Positions 51,195 to 60,753 of a stretch of 64,000 nt of DNA are shown piece by piece (positions within the stretch are counted from its first letter, which is position 1; each line of letters opens with the position of its first letter). The stretch spans positions 868,001 to 932,000 of the forward strand of contig CAVSQX010000004.1 in assembly GCA_963730225.1 (NCBI GenBank), written 5' to 3'. Source of the stretch: CAVSQX01 sp963730225 (GTDB taxonomy: Bacteria > Planctomycetota > Phycisphaerae > Tepidisphaerales > Tepidisphaeraceae). The notes beneath the pieces are model-generated. The model did no database searches, was not told the origin of the DNA, and worked only from the letters and a program-made list of their open reading frames with translations. Made by a program: the position numbers and the translations under genes.

Positions 51195-54100
51195 GTGCGC
51201 GTCTGGGCCTTTGGCATTGCTCTGGCCCTTCTCGTCGCAACCCCGTTCGCGCTGGCACAGCAATCCCGTCTTCCAGCGAATTCGCTTCAGATGTCCGCCG
51301 ATCATGCGTTGGTCTGGAGCAACCAGGACACCAGCATTGTCGAATTCCCCGGCCCCGTCAGCATCGAATTGGACCGCACCCGGCTGTCGGCCGACCGTGC
51401 CGTGGTGTGGTTCAGTCCAGCCCCCGGAGGGCTCCTGGATGAACAGCGGGTGGACATTGCCTTGATCGGCAACGCCAGGCTCCAGCAAGGCGACATCCTG
51501 CGCGTCGACCGCCGTCTGCTGGTGACGGCCGTCGTCAGCGGCTCGATCCGCCTGCTCGGCGATCGCGTGGCCCGGCAGGACAATTCGTCGGATTTGTATC
51601 TCCAAGCGTTAGCCATGCGCGACGGAAACGGTGCCCCGCCTCCCACCACCGCCGCAACCACTCAGCCCACGACGGCCACCGCACCTTCAGCAATTCCATC
51701 CAGCGGCCCGATGCCCGTCGCCATTCCACTTCGCCAGTGGAGCGATTCGGTTCCGCGAAATGAGGCGTTGCCGCTGCCTCCTCTGACGCTGCATCCCACC
51801 CGCTTCGTTGATTTCGACATCGATGTCGATAAAACCGAGTTCGATCAAAACGGCAATATCGCCGCTGTGCTCACACGCGGCGTAACGCTTCGCTACGGCG
51901 ATAGCGCCGGGAACCTGCTGGAGTTCATGGGCGACCGAGCCGTTCTGTTCACCGACCTTAAGTCCACCCGCGGCGTCGGGCAGGGGCAGGATCTCAAGCG
52001 GCTCATCGCCGAGCACGTTCAATCCGTCTATTTTGAGGGCGACGTTCGGGTTTACACCACCCCCGCTGATCAAGCCCGAAGTGAGCTGCGCATGGAAGCC
52101 GATCGCGTCTACTACGAGCTGGCTACAGATCGCGCGGTGATGACCAACGTTGTCCTGCACACCGTCGATTTGCAGAAATCCATTCCCGTCTTCATTCGCG
52201 CCAAGCTGATGCGGCAGCTTTCGCAAAACGAATTCCGATTGCACGACACCGTGCTGACCACCAGCAGCTTCGCCACGCCCAGCTACAGCATGGGCGCCAG
52301 CGAGGCCTATGTTCGCATCGAGCCCAGCGGCGACCCCGAGCTGGGCGATCGAGTCACCTTCACGGCCCGCAACGCCCTCTTCGACGCCTTTGGGGTTCCC
52401 TTCTTCTATCTCCCGGTGGCCGGCGGCACGATGACCAGCCGCGGTACCCCGCTGCGTACCATCAATCTCTCCACCGACAGCACGTTTGGTTACGGCCTTC
52501 GCACCGAGTGGGGCCTCTTTGAATCGCTAGGCCAACTGCCTCCCAAAGATCTGGATGTTTCCTACAAACTGGACTATCTGGGCAATCGCGGTCCCGCCGG
52601 GGGATTGGACGCCACTTACGACGGCGGGTTCGTCGATGAAACCACCAAGCAGCCCTTCAGTTTTCTGGGCGATCTGCATTCCTATTTTGTCTACGATCGC
52701 GGCGAGGACATTCTCGGCGGTGCCAGGCCCGACGAACTCCCGCCCCAGCAATTCCGCGGTCGGGCTTATCTCGAACATCAGGTTTTTTTCCCGGACGACT
52801 GGCAGGTGCAGCTTCGTCTCGGTTGGGATTCCGACGCCAATTTCCTCCAGCAGTGGTTTCCCAACGAGTTCTTCAACAATCTGCCCCTCGACGAATCACT
52901 CTATCTGAAGCGGCAACAAGACAGCGAAGTCTTCACGCTTCTGGCCCAGTGGCAGCCCAATGACGTCGTGACGACCTCTGACAACGTCCCCAATCAGCGC
53001 GAAGTCGAACATTTTCCAGAAATCGGCTATTACCGGGTCGGCGATAGCTTGGCCGACGACAATCTCACTTTCTTCAGCGAAAACACGTTTGACGGATTGC
53101 AATTCTCTCACAGCGGACAATCGCTGGCCCAGCAAGGTTTCTCACCGGGACTTAGCCCCGGACTCCCTTCCGTCGCCTACACCGGTGATCCGGGCGATCT
53201 AACCTGGCGAGGAGACCTGCGGCAGGAGATCGATTGGCCCATCAACGCCGGGCCATTCAAAGTCGTCCCGTACGCATTTGGCCGCTACACCGTCTACTCC
53301 CAAGGCGTTGATCCGCCCAACCCAGCGCCGCAGCAAAAGAGCATTCCCACTACTTTCACGCCCGGGGGCGATCAGAACCGCCTCATGGGCGGCGCGGGCT
53401 TGAGGCTCACCACTACCTTCTGGAAGGTAGACGATTCGGCTGAATCCGATTTCCTTGACATCCATCGCCTGCGTCACATTGTCGAGCCGGAGATCGATCT
53501 GTTCACCAGCGCGGCCACGATCGACCAGAGCCACCTTTTCATTTACGATCCTCAGGTCGACGCCGCGAACGCCATTCAATCCGTGGAGTTGGCGCTTCGC
53601 CAACGCTGGCAGACCAAGCGCGGCGGGCCCGGGCGATGGCGGAGCGTCGATGTTTTCGCCTGGAACATCTACGCCGACCTCTTCGCCAATCAGCCCGATG
53701 CGCGTTTCCTCGATCCGACGGATTTTCGTGGGATGTTTTTCTCTTCCACTCCCGAAGCCAGCGTGCCGCGCAACAGCATCAATTCGGACGCCCAGTGGCG
53801 GCTCAGCGACACCACGGCCGTGCTGGCCGACATGTCTGAAAACCTCGACCGCAGCAAATTAGCCACCGCCTCCATCGGAATGGCCATCCAGCGCGACACC
53901 CGACTGAGCTATTTTTTGGGCGTTCGCTATGTGGCCGATCTCGATTCCACCTTTGCCAGCTTTGATGCCCACTACGACATGACTCGCAAATACGCCCTGG
54001 ATTTTTCCAACACCATAGACCTGGGGCAGAACAAAGGCATTGCGTATTATTTCAGCATTACCCGAAAATTCGACCGATTCGCCATGTTGGTGCGGGCGTA

Positions 54101-54206
54101 TTACGACCAAACCGCCAACGTCAAAGGGATAACATTCACTTTGATTCCATTCGGACTGGGGCACACGCTGGGGACCGACCAACTCTCGCAACTGAATCCG
54201 CAATGA
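51195..54206 (+). CDS. lptD: LPS-assembly outer-membrane protein LptD
   Basis: The start is a GTG at 51195, with GAAGGAG (51181-51187) seven bases upstream. The 1003-residue protein has a signal peptide. An OstA/LptA-like N-terminal region (SADHALVWSNQDTSIVEFPG, LQMEADRVYY-like repeats) precedes a large C-terminal beta-barrel. The barrel includes YLGNRGPAGGLDATYDGGFV, LEHQVFFPDDWQVQLRLGWD and the end IDLGQNKGIAYYFSITRKFD. LptD inserts lipopolysaccharide into the outer leaflet. It is larger than the enterobacterial protein (about 780), from long inserts. With gmhA it supports an LPS-containing outer membrane. Confidence 0.85.
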   Translation: MRVWAFGIALALLVATPFALAQQSRLPANSLQMSADHALVWSNQDTSIVEFPGPVSIELDRTRLSADRAVVWFSPAPGGLLDEQRVDIALIGNARLQQGDILRVDRRLLVTAVVSGSIRLLGDRVARQDNSSDLYLQALAMRDGNGAPPPTTAATTQPTTATAPSAIPSSGPMPVAIPLRQWSDSVPRNEALPLPPLTLHPTRFVDFDIDVDKTEFDQNGNIAAVLTRGVTLRYGDSAGNLLEFMGDRAVLFTDLKSTRGVGQGQDLKRLIAEHVQSVYFEGDVRVYTTPADQARSELRMEADRVYYELATDRAVMTNVVLHTVDLQKSIPVFIRAKLMRQLSQNEFRLHDTVLTTSSFATPSYSMGASEAYVRIEPSGDPELGDRVTFTARNALFDAFGVPFFYLPVAGGTMTSRGTPLRTINLSTDSTFGYGLRTEWGLFESLGQLPPKDLDVSYKLDYLGNRGPAGGLDATYDGGFVDETTKQPFSFLGDLHSYFVYDRGEDILGGARPDELPPQQFRGRAYLEHQVFFPDDWQVQLRLGWDSDANFLQQWFPNEFFNNLPLDESLYLKRQQDSEVFTLLAQWQPNDVVTTSDNVPNQREVEHFPEIGYYRVGDSLADDNLTFFSENTFDGLQFSHSGQSLAQQGFSPGLSPGLPSVAYTGDPGDLTWRGDLRQEIDWPINAGPFKVVPYAFGRYTVYSQGVDPPNPAPQQKSIPTTFTPGGDQNRLMGGAGLRLTTTFWKVDDSAESDFLDIHRLRHIVEPEIDLFTSAATIDQSHLFIYDPQVDAANAIQSVELALRQRWQTKRGGPGRWRSVDVFAWNIYADLFANQPDARFLDPTDFRGMFFSSTPEASVPRNSINSDAQWRLSDTTAVLADMSENLDRSKLATASIGMAIQRDTRLSYFLGVRYVADLDSTFASFDAHYDMTRKYALDFSNTIDLGQNKGIAYYFSITRKFDRFAMLVRAYYDQTANVKGITFTLIPFGLGHTLGTDQLSQLNPQ

Positions 54207-54224
54207 TCCCGTCATCCGCTGATT

Positions 54225-54548
54225 CTAAAAAATCGGTAGATTGGCCTGCACCAGCATGTTCCCTTCATGCGAATGCAGCCGCGTCGGATACGTGCTGACC
54301 GCCACGCCGGGTGCGTTTCGCAGCTGTCCATTTTCCAGCGCAAACGCCCATCCGTGCAGCGGGCAAACGGCGCATCCGTCTTCCACACAGCCGTCAGCCA
54401 GGTTCCCCCCGGCGTGAGGACAGGTGTTGTCGATCGTATGGACTTGGTCCCCGTTCAGAAACACCGCTAACTGAAATCCCCCGATTTCCACATATTTCCC
54501 TTCACGATCTTTCAACTCGTCCAGATTGCACAGGGAAATCCAAGGCAT
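54225..54548 (-). CDS. Rieske [2Fe-2S] ferredoxin
   Basis: From the ATG at 54548 (MPWISLCNLDELKDREGKYV) the 107-residue protein has the two Rieske motifs CPHAGG and CPLHGWAF, so two Cys and two His bind a [2Fe-2S] cluster. It resembles the small ferredoxin subunit of NirD or dioxygenase systems. A GTG at 54563 would add five residues. It is soluble and its electron partner is not adjacent. Confidence 0.88.
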   Translation of the reverse strand: MPWISLCNLDELKDREGKYVEIGGFQLAVFLNGDQVHTIDNTCPHAGGNLADGCVEDGCAVCPLHGWAFALENGQLRNAPGVAVSTYPTRLHSHEGNMLVQANLPIF

Positions 54549-54567
54549 GAAGCGGCTCGCCACGCGA

Positions 54568-55203
54568 CTACGAGATTCTCTGCCCCGGCGTCCGACGCAA
54601 CGCCGCGGCGCCGGCCATCCGCTCGTTCATGTCCTGGCTGATCCGCTCGACGATTCGATCCACCGCCGTCATTGATTTGGCCGCCGACAAATCGTGCAAC
54701 GGACCCGAATCGGAATACAGCCTTCCCAGCGTAGCCCGAGCCGCGTCTACCAGTTCCTCCAAATGGTGATCCTCGGGCAGATGAGCCGCGGCGATTTGTT
54801 CCAGCGAATCTATGCTCGCCCGTATCGCCTCATTCTCCGCCGCCTCGGCGCGCTGCGCCGGCACATCCGCTTGCCCGATGGTGGCCCGCGAGGCCTGCAC
54901 CAGGTCCAGATGATTGGCAAAGTCCAGCGTCGCGCCAGGTCCTTGAGCCAATTCCAGAATCTTGGCCAGGCTATCCAGCGCCGTCCCGACAATTTGCCAG
55001 TGCTCCTGGCTGTTGGAGCCCGGCAACTGCGCCACCTGTTCGTGGAATTGACCCGCCTCCTGCTGAAGCTGTTTCATCTGATCGTTCCGCGTCGGTACTG
55101 CCACGGCCGATTCAGTCTTTGTTGGCGCTGGTGGTTCGCATCCGCACGACAGCAGCATCCCCACCACCAATCCCGCGCACGCCAGTTCTTTCGTCAACTT
55201 CAT
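54568..55203 (-). CDS. Coiled-coil-like lipoprotein of unknown function
   Basis: I chose the ATG at 55203, with AAGGAG eight bases upstream (MKLTKELACAGLVVGMLLSC). The lipoprotein signal ends LLSCGCEPP, with either cysteine a candidate for acylation. The rest of the 211-residue protein is highly helical, with EAGQFHEQVAQLPGSNSQEH and AAENEAIRASIDSLEQIAAA. No family is recognised. It ends in RTPGQRIS, and a short gap separates it from the Gfo/Idh gene. Confidence 0.6.
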   Translation of the reverse strand: MKLTKELACAGLVVGMLLSCGCEPPAPTKTESAVAVPTRNDQMKQLQQEAGQFHEQVAQLPGSNSQEHWQIVGTALDSLAKILELAQGPGATLDFANHLDLVQASRATIGQADVPAQRAEAAENEAIRASIDSLEQIAAAHLPEDHHLEELVDAARATLGRLYSDSGPLHDLSAAKSMTAVDRIVERISQDMNERMAGAAALRRTPGQRIS

Positions 55204-55217
55204 GACATTCTCCTTCT

Positions 55218-56408
55218 TCACCGTAACTCGCTGATCTTCACCGGCCGGCGCTCTTTCGCGCTGCGCATCGCCGCTTCCAGCACTTCCTGCGTTTTGTAGG
55301 CGTCCTCAAAATCCGGTATTGGAACCACTGGTTTTCGACCGCCCAGCACATTCAGCATGTCCGCCGCCTGGTTAATGAAGGTATGTTCATACCCGATGAT
55401 GTGTGCATCGGGCCACCATGCCTGCGCGTACGGATGATCGGGCGCGTGGCTTACCATGATCCGGTGCCATCCCTGGATCTTTCTCTCTTCCGTTCGATCA
55501 TAGAACCTTAGCCAATTCATATCCTCAAAATCGATGGAGACGGCCCCGCGCTCGCCGTGAATCTCGACACCGTTCTTGTTCTGATATCCGGTGGCAAACC
55601 GTGTCGCCTCGAACGACGCCACCGCTCCGCCCTTGAATCGCGCCAGAAACAGCGTGGCATCGTCGATATCCACTTTTCCCCGTGCACGTCCCGCCTGCGC
55701 ACCGCCGGCAATTCCTCCCGATGAGCCCTGGCTGGGCAACGTTCGCTCCTTGATGAATGTTTCGCTGATCGCGCCGGCCACTTCCGTGATTTCGTCGCCG
55801 CTGACGAACCTGGCCATGTCGATCACGTGCGCCCCCAGATCTCCATGCGAGCCGCTGCCGGCGTTTTTCTTGTTGAACCGCCAGATCAACGGCACCTCCG
55901 GACCAGCCCAATCCTGAAGATAATAGGCGCGAATGTGATAAATTCGGCCCAGACGCCCTTCCTTTACCAGTTGATGCGCCAGCGCGACAGCCGGCACCCG
56001 GCGATACGAATACCACACAAATGTCTTGCTCTGCCTCGCCTTTCGAGCCGCGTCGCGCATCTGCCGCGCCTGGGCCAGCGTTCCCGCCAATGGCTTTTCA
56101 CACGCCAGATGTTTCCCCGCCTCCAGCGCCGCAAGTGTCATCTCCAGATGTCGGTCGTTCGGAACCGCCACATCGACCAGATCAATCTCCTCCTGCCTGA
56201 TCGCGGCCTTCCAATCCACCGAGGCATTTCGCCAACGCCATTTTTCCCTAAATTTTTCCAGTTCCCCCGCATTGCGCCCACAGACGGTGTGCATGATCGG
56301 CTCGGCCGCCAGGTCGAAAAACTTATTCACCTTCAGGTAAGCATTGCTGTGCGCCCGGCCCATAAACTTCTGGCCGATAAGGCAAATATTGACCATCCGC
56401 TTCGGCAT
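55218..56408 (-). CDS. Gfo/Idh/MocA-family oxidoreductase
   Basis: This 396-residue protein has the Rossmann N-terminus ICLIGQKFMGRAHSNAYLKV. The catalytic lysine is in the motif ACEKPLAGTLAQARQM (EKP), and the C-terminal substrate domain contains GSGSHGDLGAHVIDMARFVS. These NAD(P)-dependent enzymes act on sugars and inositols. Planctomycetes have many paralogues, so the substrate cannot be assigned. The following lipoprotein gene starts 15 bases after its stop. Confidence 0.9.
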   Translation of the reverse strand: MPKRMVNICLIGQKFMGRAHSNAYLKVNKFFDLAAEPIMHTVCGRNAGELEKFREKWRWRNASVDWKAAIRQEEIDLVDVAVPNDRHLEMTLAALEAGKHLACEKPLAGTLAQARQMRDAARKARQSKTFVWYSYRRVPAVALAHQLVKEGRLGRIYHIRAYYLQDWAGPEVPLIWRFNKKNAGSGSHGDLGAHVIDMARFVSGDEITEVAGAISETFIKERTLPSQGSSGGIAGGAQAGRARGKVDIDDATLFLARFKGGAVASFEATRFATGYQNKNGVEIHGERGAVSIDFEDMNWLRFYDRTEERKIQGWHRIMVSHAPDHPYAQAWWPDAHIIGYEHTFINQAADMLNVLGGRKPVVPIPDFEDAYKTQEVLEAAMRSAKERRPVKISELR

Positions 56409-56508
56409 GAATCGGTTCGTTGTTTCTACTGACGGGAAATGAGTTTAGCGGTGCCCCAAGCGCTTGCAAGAATTGAACGAATCTGCCACACCCCGCCTGC
56501 GGAAATCC

Positions 56509-56778
56509 TTAGTCGCTGTTACCGCTGGTCTCCTCGAGCATTTTCCGCAGGTAACCGTTTTCCCGGCGTGTCGCCTCCAGATCGAACACGAGGTATTTGA
56601 TGCTCAAGCGAAGATAATCCAGGCTCTCTTGAAGGCTGCTGACTGTCTGACGCAGCCGCTCGTGCCGCTGGCGCGTTTCATCCGCCAGCCTTTCCAACTT
56701 CAACCGCTCGGTCGGCGGCAACGTGCTGATCTCGCCCATCAGCTCCGCCAGCTTTGATTGAAACTCCTGCTCGTTCAT
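56509..56778 (-). CDS. Small coiled-coil protein, conserved in planctomycetes
   Basis: This 89-residue protein is MNEQEFQSKLAELMGEISTL, PPTERLKLERLADETRQRHE, with later YLRLSIKYLVFDLEATRREN. It is a helical coiled-coil without membrane segment. It resembles short conserved planctomycete proteins of unknown function. It is preceded by 213 bases without a gene, up to the MEMO-family gene. Confidence 0.6.
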   Translation of the reverse strand: MNEQEFQSKLAELMGEISTLPPTERLKLERLADETRQRHERLRQTVSSLQESLDYLRLSIKYLVFDLEATRRENGYLRKMLEETSGNSD

Positions 56779-56991
56779 CGCCGTCTCCTGCGTTTAGCTA
56801 ATTTTCGCCCCAACCATTGCGGCAAACGATGTTCCTCAGCCGCAAATCCACTTCCGATGCGCTCACTTCCGTCCGCAAACGTTCCCATCGAGGCTTTTGC
56901 CGCGTTGCGGCATTTGCGGATCAAAACCTCTATAGCGCATGTCGTCGCCGAGCCTCATTCATGCGCCGCCAGCGATTCGCCTTCGCCACAA

Positions 56992-57923
56992 TCAGCCGAT
57001 CACCATCGCCGCATATCCGACCGCATCGGTGGCCGGCCGCGGGCGAATGGCCGACAGGGTTTCGTAACTGTTCGCATGCCGCAGCAGTCTCCCGTGCGTG
57101 GCGCCATGCTCCCGACACGCCGCCAGCATTGCCGCGATCGCGCCGGCTCCACAGGCGTTGAGCCTCGCCCGCACCTGCGGCACGATATGCTCCGCCTGCA
57201 TATCCGTTACAAGCTGTAACAACCGCTGATCATTCTCCTTGGCCCATCGCATGGCCGCCGGCCCAACTCCCGCCGGTGTGAAGCGATAATTGGGCCCATA
57301 GTGAGTCAGATCGCTGCTGGCCAAATACACCGCGCGCAGATTCGAGCGGAGAACCTCGCGTGCCGTTCGCTGCCCGATCGTCACGGCGTTTTCCAACGGT
57401 GGTACTTCCACCGGCAGAATCACCGCCTCGGGCCACGCCGCTTTGATCAGCGGCACTTCCACTTCCACCGCGTGCTCGCTCTGGTGGAATCGCTCATCCA
57501 CCGCGAAGAATTCATTCACCGTCGCCAACTGGGCCTGCAACGGCTGGGCAATCTGCGCCCCACCGCCGGGCAGCAGCCAGCGATCATGCCGATCGAGCAC
57601 CGCAACCGCGGTCGTTAGTGGCGTGTGGATCGCTCCAAACACCACGACCACCTGCGCGTCCACCGCAGCGGCCAGCGCGGCAATCGTCTCACCCGCAATC
57701 GCTCCGCTGCAAATCCAACCGGCGTGCGGGACCAAGCCACCGATCCAGCGAGTCCCATCCGCCAAATTCCCCAGGACCGGCGCGACATATCTCGCGCCAG
57801 CCGGGAACACTCGGCCTGATCCGCCGGATAAAATCGCCCAGCAAACGCAGGTTGCCGCTCGGTCTGTTCAGCCTTCGCTGCGCCTCCGGGCGACGCGGAG
57901 GGTTGTTCCCAGGGCCCGGCCAT
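56992..57923 (-). CDS. MEMO-family protein (AmmeMemoRadiSam system B type), one frameshift
   Basis: The N-terminal part (from the ATG at 57923) reads RQPAFAGRFYPADQAECSRL, the standard start of MEMO proteins. Near 57790 one base is missing, and the rest lies in another frame: YVAPVLGNLADGTRWIGGLV, PHAGWICSGA, AIHTPLTTAVAVLD and YLASSDLTHYGPNYRFTP. The conserved residues of the family (His, Asp, Cys) are present. Its partners in the AmmeMemoRadiSam system (AMMECR1, radical SAM) are not adjacent. Confidence 0.8.
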
Positions 57924-58068
57924 CTCCTATTCACTATAATCCTGCATCAAAAAACCCGGCAATAAGAAATGCGCCGGCGACAGCTCGATTCGTTTTTCAT
58001 CTCGTCAACTCAGGCAAGCTGCAACGATCCTGTTGAACGTTCATCGCTTTGCGGCTTAAAATCAGCGA

Positions 58069-58659
58069 GTGGCCGAACTCGACTCCAACCACCTGGCCGA
58101 CGCTTTAACCCGATTGGCCAACGGAGATATCGCCCCCAGCGAAACCGAGCCACCCCATGGTCTTGAGTTTGAGCCCCTCATCCAGGATTCGCTATCCGAT
58201 GAGCAACTGCCACAACCACAGAATTTGGCCCGCGCTCCAATGCCGCCGACTTCTTCAGCGCCGGCCATTTCCCCCATGGGTCCGATAAGCCACGGTAATG
58301 ATTCAACTGCTGCTGCGGTCGATTTGGCCACGGCGGATGACGACGCTGTCATCGTCCCCCCGCCGGATGTCGAAGTGTTCATCCCCAAGTCCACTTCATC
58401 ACGGCGTTCGGCGCTATATCAAACGCTCCAGTTTCGCCGAACGGTGATTCCAATTCTGATCGTCTGTAGCCTGCTGCTCATCAGCATCGCAACAGCCAAA
58501 GCCTTCGTCGGTCCCGACTCGCTGCTGTCGGACCTCCCCTCCTGGCTGGCGCCCGTCCTGTTTTCCACGGGTCTGGTGTTGCTGGCCCTGGCGGTGCTAA
58601 ACATGATCAGCGTCAAGCAGCAACTTGATCGCTCCGGCAACGACAACTCCGTTCGTTGA
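58069..58659 (+). CDS. Membrane protein with two C-terminal helices, unknown function
   Basis: The start is a GTG at 58069. The 196-residue protein has a long hydrophilic acidic/proline-rich region, then two membrane helices (TVIPILIVCSLLLISIATAK and LAPVLFSTGLVLLALAVLN) joined by a short loop with FVGPDSLLSDLPSW. It resembles conserved planctomycete proteins without assigned function. Its last four bases lie in the long upstream frame of trxA; the actual trxA start is 57 bases later. Confidence 0.55.
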   Translation: MAELDSNHLADALTRLANGDIAPSETEPPHGLEFEPLIQDSLSDEQLPQPQNLARAPMPPTSSAPAISPMGPISHGNDSTAAAVDLATADDDAVIVPPPDVEVFIPKSTSSRRSALYQTLQFRRTVIPILIVCSLLLISIATAKAFVGPDSLLSDLPSWLAPVLFSTGLVLLALAVLNMISVKQQLDRSGNDNSVR

Positions 58660-58715
58660 CAATTCGCGACGCGCACTTCTATGATCCGATGGCTGCCTGC
58701 AACCAAGGAGCGACC

Positions 58716-59045
58716 ATGGCCAGTGAATTTGTGAAGGAATTCAACGAGCAGAACTTCGATCAGGAAGTGCTCAAATCCGCGCAACCGGTTTTGGTTGATT
58801 TCTGGGCCGAGTGGTGCCAGCCGTGCCGCATGTTAGCGCCGACGATTGAAAAGCTAGCCAAGGATTACGCCGGCAAGATTAGCGTCGGCAAAGTTGACAC
58901 CGACTCCAACCGCGACATTTCGCTGAAGTATTCCATCAGCGCAATCCCCACCGTGATCCTCTTCAAAAACGGCCAGGTGCTTCAGAAATTTGTCGGCCTG
59001 CGCGGCGAGCGCGATTTCAAGCAAGCGCTCGATGCCGCCGAGTGA
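58716..59045 (+). CDS. trxA: Thioredoxin
   Basis: From the ATG at 58716, with AAGGAG five bases upstream, the 109-residue protein is a thioredoxin with the active site WAEWCQPCRM. The usual WCGPC is WCQPC here, and the conserved cis-proline is in AIPTVILFKNGQ. It reduces disulfides in the cytosol. The glutamine at the active-site position (WCQPC) is a mild variation also found in other phyla and could shift the redox potential. Confidence 0.92.
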   Translation: MASEFVKEFNEQNFDQEVLKSAQPVLVDFWAEWCQPCRMLAPTIEKLAKDYAGKISVGKVDTDSNRDISLKYSISAIPTVILFKNGQVLQKFVGLRGERDFKQALDAAE

Positions 59046-59074
59046 ACGCGGCCGGCTTGCTTGGCTGAAATGAA

Positions 59075-59102
59075 ACCGCCGGTCGACTTCGCGACCGGCG
59101 GT
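59075..59102. terminator. Bidirectional hairpin between trxA and the Spy-like gene
   Basis: An 11-bp perfect stem (ACCGCCGGTCG, six-base loop, CGACCGGCGGT) lies between two convergent genes. T-rich tracts are weak on either side, so termination efficiency is uncertain, but the position is right. Confidence 0.7.
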
Positions 59103-59131
59103 CTGCCTCTCCTCCGATTGTCCAGCCGCGG

Positions 59132-59527
59132 CTAATTCGACGGTTGAGTCGTCGAATCCGCGGTGCTTTGCTCCATGGTCTTGCGCCGGCTTGCCGCTCG
59201 TTCCTTGCGCTCGGCGGCGGCGTCTTCTTCCACCTTCTTTAACTCCTGCTTCTGGTCGTCGGTCAACAGCGCTTCGATATCCGCCCGCTCCTTGTCGCGC
59301 AATTGCTTCTCCGCGTCGAGCGAAGCCTGGTGGATTTTCTCGATCTGTTCCTTTTGGTCGTCCGTCAACGATGTCATCTCGCCCCACGGCTGCACCAGTT
59401 TTCGGTGATGTGTGGTTTCTTCGGTAGGCTGCGTCGCCGGCGCCATGGCATCGTCGGCCGCAATCAGCATCGAAGAACCCAACAGAACCAGTCCCGCAAG
59501 CGTTACGCAGTTAAGCCCCGGTTTCAC
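59132..59527 (-). CDS. Periplasmic Spy/CpxP-like (LTxxQ) protein
   Basis: This 131-residue protein has a signal peptide (MKPGLNCVTLAGLVLLGSSM ending near IAADD). Its helical body has two LTxxQ-like repeats, SLTDDQKEQIEKIHQASLDA and ALLTDDQKQELKKVEEDAAA. This is the Spy/CpxP pattern of periplasmic chaperones. The C-terminus is charged and Thr/Ser-rich. Convergent with trxA. Confidence 0.75.
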   Translation of the reverse strand: MKPGLNCVTLAGLVLLGSSMLIAADDAMAPATQPTEETTHHRKLVQPWGEMTSLTDDQKEQIEKIHQASLDAEKQLRDKERADIEALLTDDQKQELKKVEEDAAAERKERAASRRKTMEQSTADSTTQPSN

Positions 59528-59618
59528 GATATTGCTCCTTATTACCCTGACGACATGCCCCCTTACGCTCGCACTTTATATCAGAAACCTCCCACCGAAC
59601 AAAAGAAAAATTTCTCGA

Positions 59619-60704
59619 TCATTTGCGCGCTTTGGCCGAAGTTTCGAATAACGGATTATTAATCAACGGTTTATTCGCCGACTCTTGGGCCCGCGGCGGC
59701 TCCGGGGACGCCGCATCCTGCAAATCCGCCGGCGCAACATCCGGCCGATACATTCTGCCGTTGAAGGCCTTCAGATATTCCGTCCAGTTCCCCTCCGCGC
59801 CGGCGACGGCCTCTCCGCGGCACACCGAAAGCGCCATCATCAACTTCGCATCCAGGTTCTCCAGTGCGTGCACCACCAGCGCCTCGGGCGTCGCGGGTGT
59901 CTTGGGCGAGCCAAATTCCGTCTCCCCGTGGTGGCTCAGGATGATATGCTGCAACACGTCGATCAGCGGCTGTGGAATCTCCTCTCCCAACAACTGTTCG
60001 GCCGCCCGTCGCTTTTCCGCCACCCAAAGGGCCGATTTGACGATGTGCCCTACCAATTGCCCGCCGTCGCTGTACCCAAACGCGCACTCGTAATTCAACT
60101 CCCAAGTTTTTGCGATGTCGTGCAGAAAAATTCCCGCCAACACCAGATCGCGGTTGAGCCCCGGATAGAATGGACAAACCGCCTCGGCCACCTCCATCGC
60201 ATTGAGCGTGTGCTCGAGCAACCCACCGATGAAGGCATGATGAAAATTCATCGCCGCCGGCGCCCGCCGGAAATCGGACATGAGTTTTTCGTCGTCCAGA
60301 TACGCCTGCAGCAGCGCCGCCAGGTGCCGATTCTGAACGCTTCCCAAGATTTCCGACACCCGCGCGAACATCTGTCCGACATCCTTGGCCGTATGCGGAA
60401 TGAGGTCGCCGATGTCGAACGAATCGGCCTTGGGCGCCCAGAGCTGTTCGATCACCACCTGCAAATTATTCTGGTAATTCTCGACGCGTCCCCGCAACCG
60501 CACGAAGCCGCCATCCGGCATGGCGTTGAAAATGTCGCGCGACGCATCCCACATCCGCGCCGTCAGCGACGCCGTGCGATCCGCCACAAACGCTTTGATA
60601 TATGGCTTGCCGTTTCGCGCCGCTGAAAGCTGTTTGTTGGTGACGACGTAAACATCATCCAGAACATCTCCCGGCTGGCTGTCTCGCAGAAAGAGCCGAC
60701 GCAT
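59619..60704 (-). CDS. YhaM-like 3'-5' exoribonuclease (OB fold plus HD domain)
   Basis: I chose the ATG at 60704 (MRRLFLRDSQPGDVLDDVYV), giving 361 residues; 12 further residues upstream are possible. An OB-fold comes first (YIKAFVADRTASLTARMWDA, GRVENYQNNLQVVIEQLW). The HD metal-dependent phosphohydrolase domain follows, with FHHAFIGGLLEHTLNAMEVA, LAGIFLHDIAKTWEL and ILSHHGETEFGSP. It trims RNA or DNA 3' ends. The C-terminus is proline-rich and may be flexible. Confidence 0.85.
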   Translation of the reverse strand: MRRLFLRDSQPGDVLDDVYVVTNKQLSAARNGKPYIKAFVADRTASLTARMWDASRDIFNAMPDGGFVRLRGRVENYQNNLQVVIEQLWAPKADSFDIGDLIPHTAKDVGQMFARVSEILGSVQNRHLAALLQAYLDDEKLMSDFRRAPAAMNFHHAFIGGLLEHTLNAMEVAEAVCPFYPGLNRDLVLAGIFLHDIAKTWELNYECAFGYSDGGQLVGHIVKSALWVAEKRRAAEQLLGEEIPQPLIDVLQHIILSHHGETEFGSPKTPATPEALVVHALENLDAKLMMALSVCRGEAVAGAEGNWTEYLKAFNGRMYRPDVAPADLQDAASPEPPRAQESANKPLINNPLFETSAKARK

Positions 60705-60753
60705 GGACCGAGTTGTACGAGAGGCCGGCGGCAAGGGCAAGAAAATTCACCAT

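Noticed and set aside
56446..56475. GTTTAGCGGTGCC as a sixth hairpin-family copy
   Set aside because: The head is similar but there is no GC-rich stem, and it does not lie at a stop codon on the matching strand.
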